Shown here: positions 17,081 through 26,520 of the stretch, piece after piece
Position numbering within the stretch: position 1 is the first letter of the stretch
Layout: the number at the start of each line of letters is the position of its first letter
NCBI GenBank assembly: GCA_964558465.1
Contig: CAZLEF010000058.1
Coordinates: 1-44,533 of the forward strand
From: JACJYC01 sp964558465
Lineage (GTDB): Bacteria; Bacteroidota; Bacteroidia; Chitinophagales; Saprospiraceae
DNA length: 44,533 bases
Reading direction: 5' to 3'
The notes under the pieces: generated by a model
Database searches by the model: none
Told to the model about the DNA's origin: nothing
Seen by the model: the letters and a program-made list of their open reading frames with translations, nothing else
Made by a program: the position numbers and the translations under genes

Positions 17081-18724
17081 ATGGCAAAAGAGATCAGTTT
17101 TAACAGGGATGCGAGGGAAAGACTTCGTACCGGAGTGGACGCCCTTGCAAACGCTGTGAGAGTAACCCTTGGGCCTAAAGGCCGTAATGTTGTGATCCAG
17201 AAAAGTTTTGGCGCACCCCAGATCACGAAGGACGGGGTAACGGTCGCCAAAGAAGTTGAACTGGAGGACCCGGTTGAAAACATGGGCGCACAAATGGTCA
17301 AGGAGGTCGCATCCAAAACTGCTGATATTGCAGGCGACGGCACCACCACGGCAACCGTCCTGGCCCAGGCAATGATTAACGCCGGCCTCAAAAATGTTAC
17401 GGCAGGCGCCAACCCGATGGACTTGAAACGGGGTATGGATAAAGCCGTGAAAGTGGTCATCGAAGACCTCAAAAAGCAATCGGAGGTGATCGGAAACGAT
17501 TTTGAGAAAATCCGCCAGGTCGGCGCCGTTTCCTCCAACAACGACGATGAGATCGGTTCCCTGATTGCCGACGCGATGAAACGGGTTTCCAAAGACGGCG
17601 TCATCACCGTAGAAGAAGCCCGCGGCACCGACACCTACGTCGACGAAGTATTGGGCATGCAGTTTGACAGGGGATACCTCTCGCCTTATTTCGTGACCAA
17701 TGCCGAGAACATGACCACGGAATACGAAAACCCGTTCATCCTCATCCACGACAAGAAGATCTCCAATATGCAGGAGATTGTTCCCATCCTGGAAAAGGTG
17801 ATCCAGGCCGGCCGCGCTCTGCTCATTATTGCAGAAGATGTGGAAAGCCAGGCGCTCGGTGTTTTGGTGGTCAACCGCCTGCGCGCCAACCTGAAAATCG
17901 TGGCTGTGAAAGCGCCGGGCTTCGGCGACCGCCGCAAAGCCATGCTGGAAGATATCGCCATCCTGACCGGCGGCGTTGTTATCAGCGAAGAAAAAGGCTA
18001 CAAACTGGAAAACACCGAACTGTCCCACCTGGGCCAGGCTGAGAAAATTGTGGTGGACAAAGACAACACCACCATTGTAGACGGTGCGGGGGATAATGAC
18101 CAGATCAAATCCCGGATCAACCAGATCAAACAACAGATCGAATCTACCACCAGCGAATACGACAAGGAAAAATTGCAGGAGCGGCTGGCTAAACTGGCCG
18201 GCGGCGTTGCAGTCCTGCATATCGGCGCAGCTACGGAAGTGGAAATGAAAGAGAAAAAGGACCGGGTTGACGACGCTTTGCACGCCACACGCGCTGCCGT
18301 TGAAGAAGGCATCGTAGCGGGCGGTGGGGTAGCTTTGGTTCGCGCCATCGCTGCGCTTAAAGACCTCAAAGGTGTCAACGAAGACGAAAATATCGGTATC
18401 CAGATCGTTCGCAAATCACTGGAGGCGCCCCTGAGAATCATTGCTGAAAATGCAGGCGCCGAAGGTTCGGTTGTACTTCAAAAAGTGCAGGAAGGCAAAG
18501 GCAGCTTCGGCTACAATGCCCGGACCGATGAATTTGAGGATCTGAAAAAAGCCGGTGTTATCGACCCGACCAAGGTTACGAGGATCGCCCTCGAAAATGC
18601 ATCTTCCATCTCAGGAATGGTGCTGACGACCGAATGTGTGGTGAACGATAAACCGGAAAAAGACGGCGGCGCAGGCCATGCCGGTCATCACCACCCGGGA
18701 GGTGGTATGCCGGGTATGATGTAA
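17081..18724 (+). CDS. groEL: Chaperonin GroEL
   Basis: The 547-aa ATP-dependent chaperonin forms the double-ring folding chamber. The nucleotide site TLGPKGRNVV and GDGTTTATVLAQ are intact, as is VEEGIVAGGG near residue 405, and the protein ends in the flexible GGMPGMM tail typical of GroEL (with a His-rich HAGHHHPGGG stretch just before). It is the second gene of groES-groEL; there is no obvious terminator after it, and a repeat-rich interval follows. Confidence 0.99.
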   Translation: MAKEISFNRDARERLRTGVDALANAVRVTLGPKGRNVVIQKSFGAPQITKDGVTVAKEVELEDPVENMGAQMVKEVASKTADIAGDGTTTATVLAQAMINAGLKNVTAGANPMDLKRGMDKAVKVVIEDLKKQSEVIGNDFEKIRQVGAVSSNNDDEIGSLIADAMKRVSKDGVITVEEARGTDTYVDEVLGMQFDRGYLSPYFVTNAENMTTEYENPFILIHDKKISNMQEIVPILEKVIQAGRALLIIAEDVESQALGVLVVNRLRANLKIVAVKAPGFGDRRKAMLEDIAILTGGVVISEEKGYKLENTELSHLGQAEKIVVDKDNTTIVDGAGDNDQIKSRINQIKQQIESTTSEYDKEKLQERLAKLAGGVAVLHIGAATEVEMKEKKDRVDDALHATRAAVEEGIVAGGGVALVRAIAALKDLKGVNEDENIGIQIVRKSLEAPLRIIAENAGAEGSVVLQKVQEGKGSFGYNARTDEFEDLKKAGVIDPTKVTRIALENASSISGMVLTTECVVNDKPEKDGGAGHAGHHHPGGGMPGMM

Positions 18725-19086
18725 TCGTTTTTTCAGACGAGAAATATGGAAACATGAGTCATCCCGAATTTTGGCGTAGTCCAGAGTTCGGGATGAACTT
18801 TTTAAGGGGCTACCTGTCACAAAGGGTTCTCCATGGGTTCTTAGGATCTTTGGACCCTTCGGACCTATGTACCTTCGGAAAAGTAGCCGCCTGAGAAACA
18901 GCCGTTTGAAAAGGACGGCGGATGTTGTGGCAACGGCGAAAAACATCAACAATCATCATTCATAGCCTGCCCCGATTTAGCGGGGTAATCTTAAATCATC
19001 AATAAAAAATATTTGAATGATGATTGATGAATGATGATTGATAAATGATGATGTCAGGAACAAAAAATTCGGGATGACTCCTGTTT
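18725..19086. repeat. Gene-free interval holding a TIR-bounded repeat element (about 337 bp)
   Basis: The inverted ends are AAACATGAGTCATCCCGAAT at 18750 and its near complement at 19066-19086. Inside are a copy of the GTAGCC-type structured unit (18806-18938), a CCCCG/CGGGG hairpin around 18975-18990, and inverted ATCATCATTCAT-type repeats at 18950-19050. The right end directly abuts the TAA of the gene at 19087. No transposase or other coding frame is seen, so it resembles a MITE-like non-autonomous element. Confidence 0.7.
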
Positions 19087-19599
19087 TTATTCAAATGAGA
19101 TGGAAAGACCTACTTTTCCACCTTCGGAAATTTCCAGACTGTAGGATGCCGTGGATTTTTGCTGCGGAGCACGCACCGCTGTATTGTACAACTCCACCGC
19201 ATTTTTTTTAAACTTGCCGGAAATCACCTGGAAAACCACCCCGCCGGCCACACACACGCTGCCTACCTGCATCAGATCAACCCCGACCCTTGGGTTTTGA
19301 CGGTATACCAGCAACCCGCTGAGCAAAAACAAACTTCCGGCGCCATATCCTGCGATGCTGAACTGATCGCTTAAGATGGCCAGCTGGATCTCGTCATGTG
19401 CTTTTGGGTAGTCCTTCATAAACCATTCCATGACCGGCAGGTTGAGCGGTTTGCCGTCCAGAAAATAGGAGCGGTTCAGAAAGATCTTTTTGATGAAAAT
19501 GGTATCTCCGCCTGGGAGATGACCGGGACTCCGCTGTCCTTTCATTTGAAAAGAAAGGGCAAGTAGGAGTAATAAAGGGTAAAGTGCGCCGGGTCTCAT
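19087..19599 (-). CDS. Hypothetical exported or membrane protein, 170 aa
   Basis: The N-terminus (residues 1-22, LYPLLLLLALSFQMKGQ) looks like a signal peptide. A hydrophobic pair follows at about 80-97 and 107-130 (YGAGSLFLLSGLLVY and GSVCVAGGVVFQVISG), compatible with a small membrane protein. I do not recognise a family. Its ATG overlaps the stop codon of the M14 peptidase gene (ATGA), so it is translationally coupled to it and could act with it at the envelope (inference). Confidence 0.75.
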   Translation of the reverse strand: MRPGALYPLLLLLALSFQMKGQRSPGHLPGGDTIFIKKIFLNRSYFLDGKPLNLPVMEWFMKDYPKAHDEIQLAILSDQFSIAGYGAGSLFLLSGLLVYRQNPRVGVDLMQVGSVCVAGGVVFQVISGKFKKNAVELYNTAVRAPQQKSTASYSLEISEGGKVGLSISFE

Positions 19600-22205
19600 T
19601 TTTTTTCTTCCTGTTTTGGGGCTTGTGTTTCGGCCGCGCTGCCATTGATGGTTTTACCCAGGAAAAGGCTGTTGATGAACAACCGGTTGGTCCCGTACCA
19701 GAATGCGCGGAAATTGTGGTTGTCCGCAAAACAGATGACCTTGCCCTGGCCGGTTCCGCTCACAATCACAGCGGCCGAACCGGCTACTTTTTTTTGAATT
19801 TTTTTAGGAAAATAACCGCTGATCAATGGCGCATCCGAATAAACTGCAGGTGTCGCGTACAGGTTTTGCGATGGCTCAAAGAGCAGGTTTCCCTGCCGGA
19901 ATATTGGCATGGTTTCCCGATGCCTGCCGAAGAACAGGGGATGGCTAAGGTCGGTCGTGATCTCAAAAATTGATCCGGGGATATTGCCCGACCCCTGGTC
20001 TTCCGAAAGGCCGCCATACGGCCTCCTGCCGGTTTCCTTGAGATCGTCGGTTTTTCGGAAGGCGACATTCGCCAGTCCTTTGCCCGCGGCCCATTGAACA
20101 GCGCTTTCAGCCAGAACCAGGGTTCCGCCATCCTGTATCCAGCGGCGGAGATTGTCTACAGCGCCATTGCCAAGCGCATTGTATGAGCCGCCGACCATAG
20201 TAATGACGTTGTACTTCCAGATATCAATCCTGCCGAGTTGATCCGTTTCAATTTTTGAGACCGGAATATTATATCGCTGGTCCAGAACGTGCCAGGCTTC
20301 TCCGGCTTCTCCCGGCGCCACTCCGTCCCCGATGACCAGGCAGATCTTCGGTATTTCCAACGGGCGGAAATTGTTGCTGCCCAGGTCGATCCCCTGTGGA
20401 GAAAGCCCGGTGCCCACGCCGGTAATCTGTACATTGGAGGCGGTCTGAGCTTCCTGTATCAGGTGGAAAATCTCCTCTGGAGCATGTTTTTGATTTTGCA
20501 CAGGGACCATGACCGTCCCCCGGGGGTATTGTTTGCCGGCCAGGGTGAAAGGCTCCATTGCCACTTTTGCGCGCAATTCCTTGCTGAGCAGGAAATAGGT
20601 GGCTTTGGGGCCGTAATAATCGCTCCAGTCGATCAGATAGGCGTAATTGGATTGGACGACCGGCGCCAGGGTTTTCTGGTCCTGCAATCCGGTGATTTCC
20701 TGGCCGATGGCGCCTGCGGAAAGCCCCTTTTTGGCTATTGTACCGTAGGGCAGGTCAAAGGCCAGCGGCAGCGTCCAACTGGAGATATCATAAAACAGGC
20801 TATCCTCGTATTCTTTCTGCGTTTCAAACATGGCCCGTATCAGTCGGTATTGGGGTTGTTCAAGGGGGACGATATAGGCGCTTCCGGGTTCAAACTCCTG
20901 GTTGTCGGCCTTGATGGATCGTCCAAGCCGGTGGACACGAATATGCTGCCGCCGCAGGATCTCGACAAAATGATTGGTCCTGTTGAAATCGTTGGGATCG
21001 CCAAAAACAAAAGCGCCCCGGCTGTCGCCCCGGGCTTCTGTGCGAACTTCCTGGAAATAGTCGCGCTGATAGCTTAGGATCGGCAGCCGCAGGTTGAGGG
21101 CGGCTTTATGGGTCGACAAAGCGGTTGTTACCTGATTGCGGATGGTAAAAGGGAAGGACAACAGTCCGTTGTCGGTTTCCTGCAAGTGGCCCCTTGAACT
21201 GGCTTGCTCAAACAGGATGCCGATACAGCCCTGGACGTCGGGATAAGTGGAGCCCTTGCCGTAATAAAAGTCGTCGTAACCTTCGCCACTGTAATACAAC
21301 GAACCGATCTTATCCAGCGCTTCCGCATGAAAATCCCCGATTTTGGCGGTTAATTCCTGATTGATCTTAGGGGTCAGGGGGTGTACCCTGGTAGATTCGC
21401 CGGGCATAAAGAAAAAAGTGGCGTTGGAGCCCATTTCGTGGTGGTCGGTCAGAATATTGGGTTTCCAATCCTGAAAAACGGCCACCCGGCCCCTGCTTTC
21501 GGGGTGTTGGGCCGGCAACCAGTCCCGGTTGAGGTCAAACCAATAGTGATTGGTCCGCCCCCGGGGCCAGGGTTCGTTGTATTCCCGGTCGGCCGGGTCC
21601 GAAACAAGGTGCTCGTTTTTATGGCTGTTCACCCAGGAGGCGAAACGGTTCAGACCGTCGGGGTTAAAACTGGGGTCAAAAATGATAATAGCTTCATTCA
21701 GGAGTTGGTCTACTTCCGGGCTTTTGCCCGCGGCGAGGTAATACGCTACCAAAGGAGCGGCGTTAGCGCCGCTGGCCTCGTTGCCGTGTATGCTGAAGCC
21801 CTGATACAATACGATCGGCATTTTGGAAAGATCCAGATTGCCCGACTGGTCCGGGTTGCTCAGTTGGCGGTGTTCGGTCTTCAATTCTCCCAACCGGGCG
21901 TGATTGGCGGGCGAGGTGATGGTCAGGTAAACCAGGGGGCGTTGTTCGTAACTTCTGGCGTATTCGGTGAGCGTGATCCGGTCTGAAAGCCGGTCCAGTT
22001 CCCGCATATAAGTAATTTGCCGGTCGTGGGTCAGGTGCCATTCCCCGATCTGAAACCCAAAAAACGATTGAGGCGTTGGAATGGCAGGGTCATAAGGGAT
22101 ATCAGGCAAATAATAGGTGATGGGCAGTTGGGGACTGGGCTGAGCCGGAAGAAGGATCGTTGAAACAAAAAAGGGAATGGAGAGAATGAGCCTCAGGAAT
22201 TTCAT
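19596..22205 (-). CDS. M14 family zinc carboxypeptidase, exported
   Basis: An 869-aa protein with a signal peptide (residues 1-21, ending LLPAQ). The catalytic domain covers roughly 45-390. Zinc ligands are H140 and E143 in IHGNEASG, with the third His in LTDHHEMGSN (H255 or H256), and the catalytic Glu is probably E333 in GILFEQASSRG. The C-terminal half contains a glutaminase-like Rossmann segment (ICLVIGDGVAPGEAGEAW, about residue 605) often seen in this large M14 subfamily. Substrate is probably peptides in the periplasm or outside the cell. No type IX secretion C-terminal domain is evident. The small gene at 19087 overlaps its stop. Confidence 0.93.
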   Translation of the reverse strand: MKFLRLILSIPFFVSTILLPAQPSPQLPITYYLPDIPYDPAIPTPQSFFGFQIGEWHLTHDRQITYMRELDRLSDRITLTEYARSYEQRPLVYLTITSPANHARLGELKTEHRQLSNPDQSGNLDLSKMPIVLYQGFSIHGNEASGANAAPLVAYYLAAGKSPEVDQLLNEAIIIFDPSFNPDGLNRFASWVNSHKNEHLVSDPADREYNEPWPRGRTNHYWFDLNRDWLPAQHPESRGRVAVFQDWKPNILTDHHEMGSNATFFFMPGESTRVHPLTPKINQELTAKIGDFHAEALDKIGSLYYSGEGYDDFYYGKGSTYPDVQGCIGILFEQASSRGHLQETDNGLLSFPFTIRNQVTTALSTHKAALNLRLPILSYQRDYFQEVRTEARGDSRGAFVFGDPNDFNRTNHFVEILRRQHIRVHRLGRSIKADNQEFEPGSAYIVPLEQPQYRLIRAMFETQKEYEDSLFYDISSWTLPLAFDLPYGTIAKKGLSAGAIGQEITGLQDQKTLAPVVQSNYAYLIDWSDYYGPKATYFLLSKELRAKVAMEPFTLAGKQYPRGTVMVPVQNQKHAPEEIFHLIQEAQTASNVQITGVGTGLSPQGIDLGSNNFRPLEIPKICLVIGDGVAPGEAGEAWHVLDQRYNIPVSKIETDQLGRIDIWKYNVITMVGGSYNALGNGAVDNLRRWIQDGGTLVLAESAVQWAAGKGLANVAFRKTDDLKETGRRPYGGLSEDQGSGNIPGSIFEITTDLSHPLFFGRHRETMPIFRQGNLLFEPSQNLYATPAVYSDAPLISGYFPKKIQKKVAGSAAVIVSGTGQGKVICFADNHNFRAFWYGTNRLFINSLFLGKTINGSAAETQAPKQEEKK

Positions 22206-22319
22206 GGATTGTGTAGTTGTGTATGTAGGTGAATACTTCTGGTAAAAATAACGCTAGTCCTACAATATCCAAACTTTATTTCAAAATCTTTCAGATAGGC
22301 GGATTCCCCGGAAATTGCA

Positions 22320-22327
22320 TAAATTTG
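22320..22327 (+). promoter_or_regulatory. -7 box (TAAATTTG) for marC
   Basis: TAAATTTG matches TAnnTTTG and lies 15 nt before ATG 22343, which argues against the longer frame from 22229. Confidence 0.5.
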
Positions 22328-22342
22328 AGCGAAATTCAGGTA

Positions 22343-22978
22343 ATGGTAGAGTTGTTTTTCGCAGTTTTGGCAGGCCTTTTTTCAGTGGTCAACCCCATTG
22401 GCGTTGTTCCCGTTTTTTTGGCCATGACCCCCCATTATTCAAAGGCGGAAAGGGCCAAAACTGCCAGGAGTACTGCCATTTATTTCACTTTGATCTTATT
22501 GGTGTTCTTCTTTGCCGGGACCTATATCCTCGGTTTTTTTGGCGTCAGCCTCAGCGCCATGCGCATTGCCGGCGGGATCATCATCCTGTTATCCGGTTAT
22601 TCGCTGCTCAACGCCAAACAGGCAAAGGACCGTACTTACGACAAAAAAGTAGAGGACGAAGCGCTCACTAAAACCGATATTTCCTTTTCTCCGCTCGCCA
22701 TGCCGCTTTTGTCGGGACCGGGCTCCATCAGCCTGCTGATCAGCCTTTTTTCCGAACACGACAACTGGACTGCCCGCCTGATCATTGTTTCGGTGATCAT
22801 CATCAACGGCATCCTGGTGTTTTTTATCCTCCGCTCGGCGCCGTATTTATTTCGTTTGCTGGGCGAGGCCGGCATGCGCGCCCTCAGCCGCATCATGGGT
22901 TTTATCGTTATGGCCATCGGTGTCCAGTACATCATCGGCGGCGTGGTAAAATTGGTTGCCGACCTTGCTGCCGGCTGA
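22343..22978 (+). CDS. MarC family integral membrane protein
   Basis: A 211-aa polytopic membrane protein of the MarC/YchE family (UPF0056). Six hydrophobic segments are visible, starting with ELFFAVLAGLFSVVNPIGVV (residues 3-22), which carries the family NP-G motif; the second half repeats the pattern with AMPLLSGPGSISLLI. The physiological role of this family is not settled. The start is placed at ATG 22343 because the upstream 38 residues are non-hydrophobic and lie in the promoter. A repeat-rich 246-bp gap follows. Confidence 0.92.
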   Translation: MVELFFAVLAGLFSVVNPIGVVPVFLAMTPHYSKAERAKTARSTAIYFTLILLVFFFAGTYILGFFGVSLSAMRIAGGIIILLSGYSLLNAKQAKDRTYDKKVEDEALTKTDISFSPLAMPLLSGPGSISLLISLFSEHDNWTARLIIVSVIIINGILVFFILRSAPYLFRLLGEAGMRALSRIMGFIVMAIGVQYIIGGVVKLVADLAAG

Positions 22979-23224
22979 TCGCTCGCTCCTCTCATGTTGA
23001 TTTGTTGATTCGTTGATTCGTTGATTCGAGGATGCGACTCTCTGCCCTAAATGCCGAGCGTAGGCGACTTCGTCGTCCGGAGGCTGAAGCACTCTCACCT
23101 CTCACGCTGAGCGTAGCCGAAGCGCTCTCACTCTCCGCCCAGCGTTCGTGCCTCACGCCAGTCGGATAAATCTCACCTCTCTCACTCTCTCACTCTCTCA
23201 CCCTCTCTCATCCTCTCTCACCCT
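22979..23224. repeat. Intergenic short-period tandem arrays between marC and rarA
   Basis: Contains TTGATTCG repeats (about 22997-23030), a GAGCGTAGCCGAAGCG word, and a long CTCTCTCAC-type array from about 23165 to 23224. The same CTCTCTCACC words occur as the reverse complement at the 3' end of pepT. No gene seen. Confidence 0.85.
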
Positions 23225-24490
23225 CTAATACTTCCCGCCCCACCACCGCCGCATCTGTTCCCGGATTTTGATCTCAGCCGGGTTGTCCTGCGGTTCAAAA
23301 AAAGCGGTCCCCTGAAGGTCGTCGGGCAAAAATTCCTGGGGTACAAAATTACCCTCGAAATCATGCGCGTATTGGTAGTTTTTGCCGTAATCCAGTTTTT
23401 TCATGAGTCCGGTGGGGGCATTGCGCAAATGGAGCGGCACGGGCAAATTCCCGGATTGCCGGACGGTTTCCTGCGCTTTGGCAATGGCCAGGTAAGCCGA
23501 ATTGCTCTTGGGAGAGGTGGCCAGGTAGATCACCGCCTGGGAAAGAATGATCCGGGATTCCGGCCATCCGATCACGTTCACGGCCTGAAAAGCGGTGGTG
23601 GCCATCAGTAAGGCATTCGGGTTGGCAAGCCCGATGTCTTCTGAGGCGGCGATCAGGACCCTGCGGGCGATAAAACGCGGATCTTCGCCGCCCTCAATCA
23701 TCCGAGCCAGCCAATAAACAGCCGCATTGGGGTCGCTTCCGCGAATGGATTTGATCAATGCAGAAGCGATATCATAGTGCTGTTCGCCGCCCTTGTCGTA
23801 CAGGGCCATTTTTTGTTGTACCCGTTCGCTGACCAGTTCGTTGGTGATCACCAGGGGCCCTTCATCCTGGAAACTGGCGGTGAGTTCCAGAACGTTGTAC
23901 AATTTCCGGCCGTCGCCGCCGGAATACAAAAGCAGCGCGTCGTGTTCTGCAATGGTGATATCCTGTTTTTTTAGGTATTCGTCCTCTTTGATCGCTTTCT
24001 CCGCCATCAGCAGGAGTTCTTCGGTGGTCAGGGGTTGCAATACGTAGACCTGGCATCTGGACAACAGCGCCGGGATCACTTCAAAGGAGGGGTTTTCCGT
24101 TGTGGCGCCGATCAGCGTGACGACGCCTTCTTCTACTGCACTCAGCAAAGAATCCTGTTGGGCTTTGTTGAACCGGTGGATCTCATCGATGAACAGGATG
24201 GGGCTGGGCCGGTTAAAAAAATGCTGGCTTTTGGCCAGTTGTATGGTATCCCGGACGTCTTTCACCCCTGAACTGACGGCGCTCAGAATATGGAAAGGCA
24301 ATTCCAGTTGGTGGGCGATGATTTTGGCCAGGGTGGTTTTGCCAACCCCCGGCGGGCCCCAAAGAATAAAGGACGGCAAGCGGCCGGTCTCGATGGCTTT
24401 TCTCAGCACTGCGCCAGGCCCGACCAGGTGTTTCTGCCCGACGTAATCGTCGAGCGTAGCCGGACGCATTCGTTCTGCCAAAGGCTTCAT
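23225..24490 (-). CDS. rarA: Replication-associated recombination protein RarA (MgsA)
   Basis: RarA is an AAA+ ATPase acting at stalled replication forks with SSB. The 421-aa protein has Walker A GPPGVGKTT (K51), Walker B ILFIDEIHRF, sensor 1 IGATTENPSF, and the C-terminal tetramerisation region YWLARMIEGGEDPRFIARR (positions about 258-276). Length is typical. Its ATG overlaps the stop codon of the acetoacetyl-CoA synthetase gene (ATGA at 24487-24490), so it is expressed from that operon. Confidence 0.97.
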   Translation of the reverse strand: MKPLAERMRPATLDDYVGQKHLVGPGAVLRKAIETGRLPSFILWGPPGVGKTTLAKIIAHQLELPFHILSAVSSGVKDVRDTIQLAKSQHFFNRPSPILFIDEIHRFNKAQQDSLLSAVEEGVVTLIGATTENPSFEVIPALLSRCQVYVLQPLTTEELLLMAEKAIKEDEYLKKQDITIAEHDALLLYSGGDGRKLYNVLELTASFQDEGPLVITNELVSERVQQKMALYDKGGEQHYDIASALIKSIRGSDPNAAVYWLARMIEGGEDPRFIARRVLIAASEDIGLANPNALLMATTAFQAVNVIGWPESRIILSQAVIYLATSPKSNSAYLAIAKAQETVRQSGNLPVPLHLRNAPTGLMKKLDYGKNYQYAHDFEGNFVPQEFLPDDLQGTAFFEPQDNPAEIKIREQMRRWWGGKY

Positions 24491-26472
24491 TTCAGTTCAG
24501 ACTTTCGTTCTTCTGCAAATTGCACAAAAAAATCCAGGGATTTGGGGTTGCGCATGGCGCCCGGATTGGCTGCCTTGCCGATGGGAAAACCCATCAATAT
24601 TTTTTTGACCGGCGTTTCCAGTTTTTTCCCGCTGATGGTGTAGGGAATATCTTCAACCTCGATCATTTCATCGGGCACGTGCCGGGGGGAGCATTCGGTT
24701 TTTAACAATTGCCTGATCCCATTTTTCAGGTTTTCATCCAGGTTTGTACCGGGCTCCAACTGGATAAACAGCGGCATATAATTCCGGCCTCCGCTCAATT
24801 CCAGGTTGACGATCAGGCTGTCTTTGATACCCGGGATCTGGTCGAGCGCGTTGTAGATCTCCGCAGTTCCAATCCGCACGCCGTGGCGGTTGAGGGTCGC
24901 ATCCGACCGCCCTGAAATGACCAGGCCGCCATTCTCATGGATGTTGACCCAGTCGCCGTGTCGCCAAACCCCCGGATACAGGTCGAAATAACTGTCCGTA
25001 TACCGCCTTTTTCCGGGATCATTCCAGAAATACACCGGCATGGCAGGCATCGGTTGGGTGATCACCATTTCACCCACCTCGTTTAGGACGGCATGCCCGT
25101 TTTCATCCCAGGCGTAAAGCGCGCAGCCCAGCGCCCGGCATTGGATCTCGCCTTTGTAAACGGGCTTCAGCGGGCAGCCTCCGACAAAGGCGGTGCACAC
25201 GTCCGTTCCTCCGCTCATGGAACAGAGCCAGAGGTCTTTTTTGATATGCGAATAACACCATTCGAAAACCTCGGGCGGCAGCGGCGCTCCGGTGGATCCG
25301 ATGGATCTGAGGTGCGAGAGATCAAACCTGGTTCCGGGCGCCAGTTCTTTTTTCATGCAGGCGGTCAGATAGGGTGCGCTGGTCCCGAAATGGTGGATCG
25401 GAACCTGTTCCGCAAGCTTCCACAGCACCCCCATGTCCGGATAGGCTGGACTGCCGTCGTAGAGCACGATTGCAGCGCCGGCCAGGAAGGAGGCTTGTAC
25501 AAAATTCCACATCATCCAGCCGGTTGTGGAAAACCAGAAAAAGTTTTCACCCGGATGTACGTCGTTGTGAAAAGCCAGGTATTTGTAATGTTCGAGCAGC
25601 ATCCCGCCGTGGCAATGGGTGATGGCTTTCGGGATGCCGGTGGTTCCGGAAGAATACAACACCCAGATGGGGTGGTCGAAAGGTACGGGTTCAAATTGCA
25701 GCGGTCCCGCCGGGCTGTTCGCCAGAATATCTCCCCAAAGCAGGCTGTTGGGAATGCCGCTGAGGTCAATTGCCGGTTCGAGGTAAGGCAAAACCACAAC
25801 TTGTTCCAGGGAGGGCATTTGCCCGGCCAGTTCGGCGACCATTTCCAGGCGGTTGAATGCTTTGCCGTTGTACTGGTAGCCGTCTGCTGCAAACAGGATT
25901 TTGGGTTGGATCTGGCGAATGCGGTCCATCACGCTGTTGGCCCCAAAATCGGGCGAACAACTCGTCCAGATGGCGCCGATGGAACAAGCGGCTAAAAAAG
26001 CGTAGGCAGCTTCGGGAATATTGGGCAGGTAAGCGGCGACGGCGTCTCCCTTTCCGATCCCGCGGGCTTTCATCCAGGTTGCCAGGCGGCTGACGGTATC
26101 CAGGACTTCACCCCAGGAAATCTGCCGGAGATCGTGCCGCTCGGATTGAAAATAAATGGCGGTTTTGGCGGGTGAGGCATGGCGTACAAGGTGTTCGGCG
26201 TAGTTCAGCGTGGCGCCCGTAAACCAGCGGGTATCCGGCATGGGGTCCCGGGTCATGACTTCCTGGTATGGGGTATAGGATTTTACCTCGAAATAGGTCC
26301 AGATACTTTCCCAAAAGGCCGCCGGATGATCAACCGACCACTGCCAAAGTGCGGCATAATCATCAACAATCAGCCCTTTAGAGGTTTTTAACCATTGAAT
26401 ATAATGGCTTAACCTTGAATTTTCCTTGAATTCGGTCCCGGGTTTCCACAATAACCGGACTTCTTCACCCAT
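24487..26472 (-). CDS. Acetoacetyl-CoA synthetase (acetoacetate-CoA ligase)
   Basis: A 661-aa ANL-superfamily enzyme that activates acetoacetate with ATP and CoA. The AMP-binding P-loop is LYSSGTTGIPKAITH, the A8 hinge region is ISGRSDATLNRHGVRIG, and the C-terminal catalytic Lys lies in YTISGKKLETPVKK. The N-terminus (LRHYIQWL-like SRLSHYIQWLK, then YAALWQWSVDHPAAFW) matches the acetoacetyl-CoA synthetase subgroup. The ATG at 26472 is chosen: the longer frame begins with a TTG inside a -7 box. It may serve use of ketone bodies or polyhydroxybutyrate products. It overlaps rarA by 4 bp. Confidence 0.93.
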   Translation of the reverse strand: MGEEVRLLWKPGTEFKENSRLSHYIQWLKTSKGLIVDDYAALWQWSVDHPAAFWESIWTYFEVKSYTPYQEVMTRDPMPDTRWFTGATLNYAEHLVRHASPAKTAIYFQSERHDLRQISWGEVLDTVSRLATWMKARGIGKGDAVAAYLPNIPEAAYAFLAACSIGAIWTSCSPDFGANSVMDRIRQIQPKILFAADGYQYNGKAFNRLEMVAELAGQMPSLEQVVVLPYLEPAIDLSGIPNSLLWGDILANSPAGPLQFEPVPFDHPIWVLYSSGTTGIPKAITHCHGGMLLEHYKYLAFHNDVHPGENFFWFSTTGWMMWNFVQASFLAGAAIVLYDGSPAYPDMGVLWKLAEQVPIHHFGTSAPYLTACMKKELAPGTRFDLSHLRSIGSTGAPLPPEVFEWCYSHIKKDLWLCSMSGGTDVCTAFVGGCPLKPVYKGEIQCRALGCALYAWDENGHAVLNEVGEMVITQPMPAMPVYFWNDPGKRRYTDSYFDLYPGVWRHGDWVNIHENGGLVISGRSDATLNRHGVRIGTAEIYNALDQIPGIKDSLIVNLELSGGRNYMPLFIQLEPGTNLDENLKNGIRQLLKTECSPRHVPDEMIEVEDIPYTISGKKLETPVKKILMGFPIGKAANPGAMRNPKSLDFFVQFAEERKSELK

Positions 26473-26508
26473 GTTTTCAAGAATTGTTACCTTTATTGGC
26501 GTAAAATA

Positions 26509-26516
26509 CAAAGTTA
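26509..26516 (-). promoter_or_regulatory. -7 box (TAACTTTG) for acetoacetyl-CoA synthetase-rarA
   Basis: The minus strand reads TAACTTTG, 36 nt upstream of ATG 26472. It overlaps the first codons of the longer alternative frame, which decides the start. Confidence 0.55.
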
Positions 26517-26520
26517 AGCC

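Noticed and set aside
17042..18283. 413-codon open frame on the minus strand opposite groEL
   Set aside because: Shadow frame of groES-groEL; no recognisable product.
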